From Xanthomonas arboricola pv. guizotiae (GTDB taxonomy: Bacteria > Pseudomonadota > Gammaproteobacteria > Xanthomonadales > Xanthomonadaceae): a DNA stretch of 64,000 nt. The stretch is taken from assembly GCF_002940205.1 (NCBI RefSeq), contig NZ_MDSK01000016.1, positions 1 through 64,000 on the forward strand, read 5' to 3'. Position numbers and translations under genes: made by a program. Shown piece after piece: positions 1 to 7,444 of the stretch. The stretch's first letter is position 1. Every line of letters begins with the position of its first letter. Below the pieces are notes generated by a model, which worked only from the letters and a program-made list of their open reading frames with translations, had not been told where the DNA came from and searched no databases.

Positions 1-1
1 G

Positions 2-409
2 AACGTCGCATCGATCTCCACTTGGCGTTGCTTTCGCTCGCATCCTCCATCATCTGCTTACGCCTTCTTCCTGGGTTTTGTTAGCCGCTCTAAGACTTGG
101 GGGGCTATTGCTGGATCTGATTCGACTGGAGAAGTCGGTACCACTGTAGGAAAGTTTTCTGAAAGCGATGCGAGGCAAGCGGCTATTAGTCAATGCGCTC
201 TAGGCGGCGCAGGCGATTGTAAGGTTGATCTCGTGTACCGCAATCAATGTGCTGCCTTTGCAATATCTCAATCTGCAACTTTTTTTCAAGCATCTGCTAC
301 AGAAGAGCGTGCTGTAAGTTTGGTTAAAAAAAAATGCGAAGATAGCAAAGGCGGTTTGTGCAAGGTTAGGTACTCTGAGTGCTCAAATCCTATTTTCAAG
401 AAATATTGA
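2..409 (+). CDS. DUF4189 family protein, C-terminal part
   Basis: An open frame enters from the left edge and stops at TGA 407-409. The product has the DUF4189 pattern: a WGAIAGSD stretch near residue 37, then G-x-V-G, a serine/alanine-rich SESDARQAA stretch, a Cys-rich G-G-A-G-D-C segment and YRNQCAAFA. The C-terminal half carries four more cysteines, which fits a periplasmic disulfide-bonded protein. Small DUF4189 proteins are commonly found next to X-T4SS effector/immunity genes in Xanthomonas, and here the next gene starts 20 bp downstream. Its biochemical role is unknown; a second immunity-like or periplasmic accessory protein is an inference. The start codon lies outside the window. Confidence 0.75.
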   Translation, partial: NVASISTWRCFRSHPPSSAYAFFLGFVSRSKTWGAIAGSDSTGEVGTTVGKFSESDARQAAISQCALGGAGDCKVDLVYRNQCAAFAISQSATFFQASATEERAVSLVKKKCEDSKGGLCKVRYSECSNPIFKKY

Positions 410-428
410 ATTGAATTAGCGGGGTTTT

Positions 429-1238
429 ATGGCTGGCTTGCGTATTTCATTGGAGGCCTTGGTGAATTCGACTTTTTTGGCATGCGTCATTTCAATTGCA
501 GCATGTAGTGCCAGCAATGCTCCACCTGAGGATGCTGACGGAGCGAAATTATCCGCTGAAGATCAAGCCGGAAAAAAGCCTGAATCCTCGCCGCAAAAGG
601 ACTTGAAAATGCCATCTACTACTGTCAATGCCAAGCTCAACGACCAGGGCGAGATAAGCGCAGATATCAACGGCATTGCTATTTCAATCAAGGCGCAGGG
701 CTGTAGCGAAGATAGCCCAGGGATCATGCTATGTAACCGTTCGCCGGCCGTGGAGGTGACATTCCCCGGAGCCAAGTCGATTGCACTGGAGCCTGAGGCA
801 TTGTACGTGGATAGTAATTCCACGTTCTATCATGGTCCGTTAGACGACACTTACAAGAAAAACCGCCACTCAATTATTCTGACCGATATCAATGGCGATG
901 GACACGAAGATGTAGTGGTGTGGTCTGGAAAAGAGGGTAATTATGGTGGCCCCTCTTATAGTGTCTATCTTTTCGATGTCGCGCAGAAACGCCCTGTTTT
1001 CAATCAGTCGCTATCCGATATTACGGTAATGGCCAATGGGCTATTCTCGGTGAAAGGAAATGTACTGACGTCTACTTCTGGTGATGGATGTTGTATCCAC
1101 GTCTTCGATGCCTACGAGATTGAGAATAACGAAGCAGTGCTGATAGAGCGGTTAACCGAAGACACGAATGATCCGGCCAGTCCGAGGAAAAAGATCGAGC
1201 GGCTTCAAGACGGGGAAATGAAGGAGGTATCTAATTAG
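429..1238 (+). CDS. Putative X-T4SS immunity lipoprotein (XAC2610-like)
   Basis: A 269-residue protein with a hydrophobic N-terminus and a lipobox-like I-A-A-C near residue 26, so probably a lipoprotein. Near residue 150 it has a calcium-loop-like D-I-N-G-D-G-H-E-D segment, followed by a Y-G-G-P-S-Y-S-V-Y-L-F motif. Length, lipobox, calcium loop and position just before a GH19-like effector match X-Tfi XAC2610 of X. citri, which protects the periplasm by inhibiting effector XAC2609. The gene is open, although its partner effector is interrupted. It looks less GC-rich than the gum or ribosomal genes, which suggests horizontal acquisition. Function is inferred from family resemblance and context. 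Confidence 0.78.
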   Translation: MAGLRISLEALVNSTFLACVISIAACSASNAPPEDADGAKLSAEDQAGKKPESSPQKDLKMPSTTVNAKLNDQGEISADINGIAISIKAQGCSEDSPGIMLCNRSPAVEVTFPGAKSIALEPEALYVDSNSTFYHGPLDDTYKKNRHSIILTDINGDGHEDVVVWSGKEGNYGGPSYSVYLFDVAQKRPVFNQSLSDITVMANGLFSVKGNVLTSTSGDGCCIHVFDAYEIENNEAVLIERLTEDTNDPASPRKKIERLQDGEMKEVSN

Positions 1239-1342
1239 GAAGTGATTGGTAATCTGTAGTGAGTACATGCAACGCATCTTCGGGTCTGAACGCCGATAGA
1301 TGCAATAACAAATTCTAATGACATGCACGTACGGAGAATACT

Positions 1343-2638
1343 ATGAGCGATGGACGTGGTCGGAGCACCGAAGGCTTTGGTGTGGACCGGGAGTCTTCTG
1401 TTAGGTTGATCGTCAAAACCGCTCTTTAGAACGGCGTGACCGATCCAAAGCAAATATCGTACATGTTGGCGACGGCTCAGCATGAGACGCGTAATTTTCA
1501 GGCGCCTGAAGAAGATTTCGGACGCAGCCAAGCGCACAAGCTTGGATATAGCGGCGGCGAAGAGTTTTATGGCCGTGGTTACGTGCATCTTACCCACGAC
1601 TACAACTATGCGAAGTTCGATAAGTTGCTAGGCCTCAACGGTGAAATGGTTCTTAACCCGGACATGGCCAAGCAACCGGAAATCGCTGCGAAGGTTCTAG
1701 TTATCGGTATGCGTGACGGTTTATTTACAGGCAAGCCTCTTGATCGCTACATCGATAATGATAGCCACGACGTCTACAACGCGCGGCGCGTTGTCAACGG
1801 AGTTACTCCTAGCAAACCCTGGAGCATAAAGGCAGCCAAGGAATGCGAGGAGTATGCGGGCAATTGGGAACGTCGCGTTCCCGATTTGATCGAAAGCGTC
1901 AAGCGCGATGGTGTCGACCTCAAGCACAGCGTGACGTCTGGTTCGACATCCCATCAAGTTTGGAAGTCCAGTGATGGCAAGCTCGAACAAGGCGAGCGCG
2001 GCGAGCAAGTGAAGCAGTTGCAAGGCCAGCTTGCGCAACTCGGTGCCGTTGGTCGCGATGGCAAACCCTTGAAGCCTGACGGCGACTTCGGCGGCAACAC
2101 CAAGCACGCGGTCGAGCAATTCCAGCGCGAGCACGGGTTGCAGATAGACGGCGTCGCAGGTCAGCAGACCCAGGCCGCTTTGGCTAAGGCGTTGACCCAG
2201 GCGACACCCAAGCAACCTGAGCACACTGCCTCTCCTGCTGCGTCGGCACAGGCAGCATCCCGCTCCTTGTTGTCTGACCCTCGCCATCCCGACAACGCGA
2301 TGTACAACGGCGCAGTGAGCAAGCTTGAAGCGCTGGGTGAACGTGGCGGTTTTGCCAACCGCAAAGAACTCGAGCAGGCAGCCGGGCAAATCGTGTTCGA
2401 GTCCAAGGTCAGTGGTTTGCAGCGCATCGACCATGTGGTGCCCAACAAGAGCGGCGATGGCTTCTTCGCCGTGCAGGGAGAGATGACCGACCCGGCGATG
2501 CGGCGGGTTTTTGTGGATCGCAACCAAGCGCAGAATCAGTCGCTGGAAAACAGCAGCCGGCAAGCGGCCGAGGAAAGCCAGCGTCAGGCCACCCAGGTGC
2601 AGGCCCAGGAAACTGCTTCGCGCTCGATGTCCATGTAA
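1343..2638 (+). pseudogene. X-T4SS antibacterial effector (GH19-like lysozyme, PG-binding, XVIPCD) with premature amber codon
   Basis: An ATG at 1343, with GGAGA a few bases upstream, opens a frame that is in phase with the long downstream frame. The only interruption is TAG at 1427-1429, codon 29. Read through, the product is 431 residues, the size I recall for X. citri XAC2609. Order: N-terminal GH19/lysozyme-like domain (about 30-190, with AQHETRNF and YGRGYVHLTHDYNY), a peptidoglycan-binding repeat (about 210-280), a linker, and a C-terminal XVIPCD secretion domain (about 305-431, with DPRHPDNAMY, GLQRIDHVV and GEMTDPAMRRVFVDRNQAQ). CTT-TAG-AAC fits a CAG-to-TAG change. Restart at GTG 1436 or a later ATG would cut the start of the catalytic domain and has no visible ribosome site. 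A sequencing error cannot be excluded. Confidence 0.82.
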
Positions 2639-2874
2639 TTTGGGATTGCTGGTCGTTGCGCTTCAGCGATCTGGTAAAAAATCGTCAAGGCGGTCAGCAA
2701 TGTCCGCCTTGGCTCTACCTCCTGCGACCTGCGCGATGAAATCTCGATTCTTCAGTGGGAATTGTTGCAGCGAACGACGGCTTGGGTGGGGATGGTGTCC
2801 CTAAGGAAGCTCTGAACAACTCCTCGATAGACTTCTGATTGACGCCTGAGGCTGGAGGCATCACGCGTAAGTGA
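2639..2874 (+). other. Gene-free junction between the effector and virB6 fragment
   Basis: I see no credible gene here. The first part resembles a normal 3' flank. The part from about 2798 (GGAAGCTCTGAACAACTCC and following) reads like the terminal piece of an insertion sequence, and it runs directly into the middle of virB6 coding sequence near 2944. I cannot identify the element by reading alone. Confidence 0.35.
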
Positions 2875-3789
2875 TTGATTTTCAACAACGGAGATTGTCG
2901 CGATCAAGCGAAATCCCAAGTTCGCTCGCAACGCCACGAGTTGTTCAGAGGTTCCCTAACGGTGTTGACGCTGTGGATCTTCATCCAGGGCTACCGCATC
3001 GTAACCGGCCAGTCGCGCGAAGCGGCGATGGGCCTGGTGGTCACAGCGTTGCGCGCTGCGCTGATCATTGGGGTGGCGACGAGCATGGCCAAGGGCTCGC
3101 CGCAACTGTACTGGACGCTGACCGACGGGATCAGCTCGGCAATCACCAAGACAGTAACAGGTGACTCCGATAGCCCCTACAAGTCGATCGACCAAAACCT
3201 GATGCTGATGCAGATGGCGCTGGCCGGGTTGGATCAGATCAAGACCGGCGGCGACAAAGAAAGCGAAGACGCCAAGAACCGGGCACGCTGGTTTACGGGC
3301 ATTGGCATGGCAGGCCCTGGCGTGGTGGCCGGCTCGATGCTGCTGTTGAACAAGCTGGCGATGGCGCTGGTGGTAGGATTTGGACCGTTGTTCATTCTGT
3401 GCTTGCTGTTCCAGGCGACGAAGTCGCTGTTCAGCAAATGGCTGTTATACGGACTGGGCACCATGTTCTCGTTGTCGGTGCTGACGTTTACGGTGAGCTT
3501 GGCAACCAAGGTCGTGGGTGCGGTAGGCATGGCGTTCCTGGCCAAATGGGCGGTCAGCGGCGGCAATGGCGAAGGCATCAGCAGCATGGCGCTGCAGCAG
3601 GGAGGAGTAGGCTTGGTGTTGACGACACTCATTCTGACCGCACCACCAATGGCGGCGGCGTTCTTCCAGGGTACGCTGGGTCAGTTTGCCCCGTATTCGG
3701 CGATTGGGTCGCTGGGCTCGTCGGGCGCAGCGTCTAACGCCAATTGTAATGACCCACCGGTTTCTGCTCAGGTCATGCCGTTAATGTAG
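2875..3789 (+). pseudogene. virB6: VirB6-like T4SS inner-membrane channel protein, truncated at both ends
   Basis: From about 2944 to 3744 the frame encodes a polytopic membrane protein: FRGSLTVLTLWIFIQGYRIVTG, then several hydrophobic helices including an F-G-P-L-F-I-L-C-L-L-F segment typical of VirB6/TrbL. VirB6 forms part of the T4SS inner-membrane complex. The first 23 residues are not VirB6-like, and the N-terminal helices expected before FRGSLTVL are missing. At the 3' end the frame enters the IS element at 3745 and adds about 14 foreign residues before TAG at 3787-3789. The gene is therefore broken on both sides. No other vir gene is present in the window between it and the amylolytic cluster. 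Confidence 0.75.
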
Positions 3790-4597
3790 CGGCGTAGGCC
3801 GCGTTTGGGGTCATCATCTTCAGCGCCTGATGAGGGCGCTGTTGGTTGTAGAAGGCGATCCAGTCAGCAATCACGCGCAGCGCGTGGGTTTGGCTCTCGA
3901 AGCGATGCCGGTGCACGCACTGCTCCTTCAGCGTCCGGATCACCCGTTCCACCATCCCGTTCTGCTGTGGGCAGTGCGGGGGGATGAACTCCTGCTTCAG
4001 GCCATAGCTGCGCACCAACCGGGTGTAGTCGCGGCTGGTGAAGACCAGGCCATTGTCCGAGCGCAGTAGGAACGACTCCTTGACCTTGCCCAGCGTGCCG
4101 AAGCGCGTGATCAGGGCCTGCTCCAGGGCGGCCGAGGCCGTGCTGGCCTTCCCCGTCCGTGACAGGTGCCAGCCAAGCAGCTGACGCGTGCTGCAGTCGA
4201 TCACCAATGCCAGGCTGAGCCAGCCATCCTTGCCCCCCCATACGCGACACAGGTCGGTCGCCCAACGTTGATCCGGCTTCTGCGCACGCGATACCTTGGC
4301 CTCGACCCGCGGGCACAGGCCAAGGGGCCGCTTACGAACCTGCCAGCCCTTGAGCTGGAAAATCCGCGGTACGGTGTTCTTGTTCATGCCAAGCAGCGCA
4401 GCCACGGTGCGATAGCCAAACGACGGCTCCGCCTCGATCATCTCCTTGATTGGCTCAGCCAACTCCGGCTTCACCTTGGCGGGCGAGCTGGTCGGCGTGT
4501 AGTACATCGTGCGACGTGCCACGCCGAACCACTGGCACAGCTTGGTCATCGGAACTGAAACACCTTCTTCCTTCAGGCCCTGCTGGACCGAGAGCAT
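3773..4597 (-). CDS. IS3-family transposase OrfB (DDE integrase core)
   Basis: 274 residues. An N-terminal HTH_21-like part (LCQWFGVARRTMYY) is followed by the rve catalytic core. The acidic triad is visible as D in RWATDLCRVW, D in LLRSDNG and E in QQNGMVERVIRTLKEQ, with the usual C-terminal W-I-A-F-Y-N-Q-Q-R-P-H-Q-A-L signature. Its ATG shares the last base of the OrfA stop (TGATG), so it is expressed either by coupling or as an OrfAB frameshift product. The frame is intact, so the element may still be active. Confidence 0.92.
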   Translation of the reverse strand: MLSVQQGLKEEGVSVPMTKLCQWFGVARRTMYYTPTSSPAKVKPELAEPIKEMIEAEPSFGYRTVAALLGMNKNTVPRIFQLKGWQVRKRPLGLCPRVEAKVSRAQKPDQRWATDLCRVWGGKDGWLSLALVIDCSTRQLLGWHLSRTGKASTASAALEQALITRFGTLGKVKESFLLRSDNGLVFTSRDYTRLVRSYGLKQEFIPPHCPQQNGMVERVIRTLKEQCVHRHRFESQTHALRVIADWIAFYNQQRPHQALKMMTPNAAYAATLTA

Positions 4598-4911
4598 CAG
4601 CTCTCGTCCTTTCCCAGCAGGGATACCAGCTTTTTTCGCGCACGGATCTCCAGCATGGCCTCGCCGTAGGCCTCCTGCAGGTCCTTCAGCTGGCGCTCGT
4701 ACTGCTCGCGCACGTCCTCCGGCTTGGCCCTCAGCGCGTTCTCCAGGCCGCGCTTGCCCTCTTCGACCCAGCTTTCGATCTCAGCCGGAGTCAGGTCGAA
4801 CTGGCGGCTGGCAGCAGCCACCGTCCTCTTGCCTTGGATGATCTCAAGGACCAGAGCAGACTTGCGCCGGGCGGTCCAGCGCTTGATCTCTGCTTCCATC
4901 ACTTCGCTCAT
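4597..4911 (-). CDS. IS3-family transposase OrfA (helix-turn-helix)
   Basis: About 104 residues starting at MSEVMEAEIKRW. It has a helix-turn-helix region (K-R-T-V-A-A-A-S-R-Q-F-D-L-T-P-A-E-I) and a C-terminal coiled coil (EQYERQLKDLQEAYGEAM), the usual OrfA layout for terminal-repeat recognition and multimerisation. An in-frame upstream ATG at 4938 would add nine residues; I prefer 4911 because the family motif begins there. It overlaps OrfB by one base. Confidence 0.85.
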   Translation of the reverse strand: MSEVMEAEIKRWTARRKSALVLEIIQGKRTVAAASRQFDLTPAEIESWVEEGKRGLENALRAKPEDVREQYERQLKDLQEAYGEAMLEIRARKKLVSLLGKDES

Positions 4912-4966
4912 TGGTGTCTCCTTCAGGGAAAGTAACACTTGAGCAGGAATTCAGTGGGTCATTACA

Positions 4967-4980
4967 TGAATACGTATGCA
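4967..4980 (+). promoter_or_regulatory. Putative LacI-type operator upstream of xgtA
   Basis: TGAATACGTATGCA, a near-perfect palindrome centred on CG as in LacI-family operators, 91 bp before the XgtA start. The same 14 bases recur at 10364-10377 (reverse orientation) and 12706-12719, each at the head of a maltodextrin gene. The IS element ends at 4966, directly against this site, so any original promoter elements upstream have been replaced. Confidence 0.7.
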
Positions 4981-5070
4981 CGGTCACGCTGTGGGTCTGT
5001 TCCGCCGCTACGCTAATGCTCTTGGCTGGGTGCTCCTTCTTGTGCCCGCACTGGCCCGGGAGGGGCGTAC

Positions 5071-6687
5071 ATGTCGCAGACACCATGGTGGCGCGGGGCC
5101 GTCATCTATCAGATTTACCCGCGGAGTTTTCTGGATTCCAATGGCGACGGGGTGGGCGATCTGCCCGGCATCATCGCCAAGCTCGACTACATCGCCGGGT
5201 TGGGCGTGGATGCGATCTGGATCTCGCCGTTCTTCAAGTCGCCGATGGCCGATTTCGGCTACGACATCGCGGACTACCGTGCGGTGGATCCGCTGTTCGG
5301 GACCTTGGACGACTTTGATCGTCTGCTCGGCGAGGCGCATGGCCTCGGCTTGAAGGTGATGATCGACCAGGTGTTGAGCCACACCTCGATCGCGCATGCA
5401 TGGTTCCAGGAGAGCCGGCAGGACAGGACCAACGCGAAGGCGGATTGGTACGTGTGGGCGGATCCGCGCGAGGACGGGACGCCGCCCAACAATTGGTTGT
5501 CGCTGTTCGGTGGGATGGCGTGGCAGTGGGAACCGCGGCGGGAGCAGTACTACCTGCACAACTTCCTGGTGGATCAGCCCGACCTCAATTTCCACAACGC
5601 CGAGGTGCAACAGGCGACGCTGGACAACGTGCGCTTCTGGCTGGATCGCGGGGTGGATGGGTTCCGCCTGGATGCGATCAACTTCTGCTTCCACGATGCG
5701 CAGCTGCGCGACAATCCAGCCAAGCCGGCCGACAAGCGGGTGGGGCGCGGGTTCAGTGCCGACAATCCTTATGCGTATCAATACCACTACTTCAACAACA
5801 CGCAGCCGGAAAATCTGGCGTTCCTGGAGCGCTTGCGCGGGCTACTGGATCTCTATCCAAATGCAGTGAGCCTTGGCGAGATCTCGTCGGAAGACTCGCT
5901 GGCGACCACTGCCGAGTACACCGCTCATGGCCGCCTGCACATGGGCTACAGCTTCGAGCTGCTGGTGCAAGACTACAGCGCGGCTTATATCCGCGAGACG
6001 GTGAGTCGGCTCGAAGCCACGATGTTGGAAGGCTGGCCATGCTGGGCCATTTCCAACCACGACGTGGTGCGCGCGGTGACACGCTGGGGCGGGGCCGATG
6101 CGTCGCCGGCGTTCGCGCGGATGGTGGTGGCGATGCTGTGCTCGTTGCGCGGGTCGATCTGCCTGTATCAGGGCGAGGAGCTGGGCCTGGGCGAGGCGGA
6201 TGTGGCGTTCGAGGATTTGCGCGATCCGTATGGCATCACCTTCTGGCCAACCTTCAAGGGGCGCGATGGCTGCCGTACGCCGATGCCTTGGACGGATGCG
6301 CCGTCGGCAGGCTTCAGCAGCGGCAAGCCGTGGTTGCCGCTGGTTGAGGAGCATCGTGCGGCTGCGGTGAGCGTGCAGCAGGACGATCCGTTGTCCGTGC
6401 TAAACGCTGTGCGCCAGTTCCTGGCTTGGCGCAAGGGCGAGCCTGTGTTGCGCGAGGGGGCGATCACGTTCTACGACACCGCCGAGCCTGTGCTCATGTT
6501 CCGTCGCGAGCACGCCGGCCAGGTGATGTTGCTGGCATTCAATCTGTCGGCCGACGCAGCCGAGCTTGGGCTACCGGCCGGCACGTGGAAGCAGGTCGAT
6601 GTGCCTGGGGTGGAGCGCGGCGCCATCGAACATGGCCACCTGCGCCTGGCCGGGCATGCGGTGGTGTGCGCGATCGAGGCTGGTTGA
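5071..6687 (+). CDS. xgtA: GH13 alpha-glucosidase / alpha-glucosyl transfer enzyme
   Basis: 538 residues, the length of XgtA from X. campestris, a GH13 subfamily 23 enzyme that hydrolyses maltose and short malto-oligosaccharides and transfers glucosyl units. The catalytic nucleophile is D201 in GFRLDAINF and the acid/base is E270 in SLGEISSED. The third acidic residue is in AISNHDVVR, and the N-terminal YQIYPRSF motif is typical. There is no signal peptide, so it acts in the cytoplasm on imported sugars. It is the first gene of the maltodextrin cluster, follows a likely LacI-type operator, and is closed by a strong terminator at 6736-6770. Confidence 0.93.
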   Translation: MSQTPWWRGAVIYQIYPRSFLDSNGDGVGDLPGIIAKLDYIAGLGVDAIWISPFFKSPMADFGYDIADYRAVDPLFGTLDDFDRLLGEAHGLGLKVMIDQVLSHTSIAHAWFQESRQDRTNAKADWYVWADPREDGTPPNNWLSLFGGMAWQWEPRREQYYLHNFLVDQPDLNFHNAEVQQATLDNVRFWLDRGVDGFRLDAINFCFHDAQLRDNPAKPADKRVGRGFSADNPYAYQYHYFNNTQPENLAFLERLRGLLDLYPNAVSLGEISSEDSLATTAEYTAHGRLHMGYSFELLVQDYSAAYIRETVSRLEATMLEGWPCWAISNHDVVRAVTRWGGADASPAFARMVVAMLCSLRGSICLYQGEELGLGEADVAFEDLRDPYGITFWPTFKGRDGCRTPMPWTDAPSAGFSSGKPWLPLVEEHRAAAVSVQQDDPLSVLNAVRQFLAWRKGEPVLREGAITFYDTAEPVLMFRREHAGQVMLLAFNLSADAAELGLPAGTWKQVDVPGVERGAIEHGHLRLAGHAVVCAIEAG

Positions 6688-6735
6688 CGGTGTGTCGTGC
6701 CGGCTAACTGTCGGTGCCTGATTGTCTGGAACGCA

Positions 6736-6770
6736 GCGAGGCATTCCTTGGGGAATGCCTCGCTTTCTTT
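6736..6770 (+). terminator. Rho-independent terminator of xgtA
   Basis: A 12-bp perfect stem GCGAGGCATTCC / GGAATGCCTCGC around a TTGG loop, followed by TTTCTTT, 48 bp after the xgtA stop. Confidence 0.88.
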
Positions 6771-7281
6771 GTAGTTGGCGGCTGCTTGGTTGGCCGAGCA
6801 TCCACGGCGTTATGCCGGCTTTGCGGCTGTTGCCGATCGATCAGGTCCTTGCTCTCTGGATGAGGCAGGGTGTGCTGCTCTCCACGCCAGTCGGGATGGT
6901 TTGACCAGAAGGCCGCACGTGGATGGCGATTGACTGTGAGGACGTCTGCATTACCGGCGGCCTTGCAGCAGCGGCTTGGATTCGTGTTGGTACGGGCAGG
7001 CGCTGATGGCGCCGGGATTGGTCCGGTTTTGTTGCCACAAGCGAATGCTATGCGCAGGGGAGTGCCGATACGCCGAGGTTGTGGGCAACAGAGCCGTCTC
7101 TAAAGTGACGGCGCATGAAGTAGAAGAGCTGGGGATTGTGCTTGGTGGATGCACGCCGTGCTCGTGCCGTACCCTCACCCCAACCCCTCTCCCGGCGGGA
7201 GAGGGGCTTTGGTGTCCCGGTGGAGAGGGCTGGCGCCGGGGCCGGCCAGCCTGGTGATGCGTCGGTTGCCACGTAGGTAAC
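6771..7281. other. Intergenic region with a CCCCTCTCCC hairpin repeat
   Basis: No convincing gene between xgtA and the receptor gene. At 7184-7206 there is a perfect 10-bp inverted repeat CCCCTCTCCC-GGC-GGGAGAGGGG preceded by CCCTCACCCCAA, a dispersed repeat type common in GC-rich Proteobacteria. It may act as a terminator for the leftward receptor gene. Confidence 0.5.
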
Positions 7282-7413
7282 GTAGCCACAGTTAGCGATG
7301 TGGCCACAGGTAACGATGTAGCTACAGGTGACGATGTAGTTACAGGTAACGATGTAGCTACAGGTAACGATGTAGTTACAAGTGACGATCTGGCCACAGA
7401 TAACGATGTAGCC
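7282..7413. repeat. Tandem repeat, seven 18-bp units
   Basis: Seven head-to-tail copies of an 18-bp unit close to GTAGCTACAGGTAACGAT, then a 6-bp partial copy. Units differ at a few fixed positions (GCT/GTT/GCC, GGTAAC/GGTGAC). The array ends 31 bp beyond the 3' end of the TonB-dependent receptor gene. The length keeps frame, but I see no gene using it. Confidence 0.9.
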
Positions 7414-7444
7414 AGTCAGCGCATCGCTTGCAGGTCACACCCCG

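Larger units (their letters stand above)
3745..4966 (-). mobile_element. IS3-family insertion sequence, complete
   Basis: A 1222-bp element with two overlapping genes on the minus strand. The terminal inverted repeats begin with 13 identical bases, TGTAATGACCCAC (3745-3757, and its complement at 4954-4966), and continue imperfectly through a TGCTC block. The ends are TG...CA, as usual for IS3. The flanks are ...CGCCAAT on the left and TGAATACG... on the right, so I see no 3-5 bp target duplication. That suggests the two junctions did not come from one simple insertion, for example a deletion between two copies. The right end is immediately followed by the palindrome upstream of the XgtA gene. 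Confidence 0.88.

Noticed and set aside
6951..7397. Minus-strand frame across the 18-bp repeats with VATSLP-type repeats
   Set aside because: It is a by-product of the 18-bp period being a multiple of three; it has no ribosome site and no protein features beyond the repeat.
7282..7413. CRISPR-like array
   Set aside because: Units are contiguous 18-mers with no spacers and no cas genes nearby.
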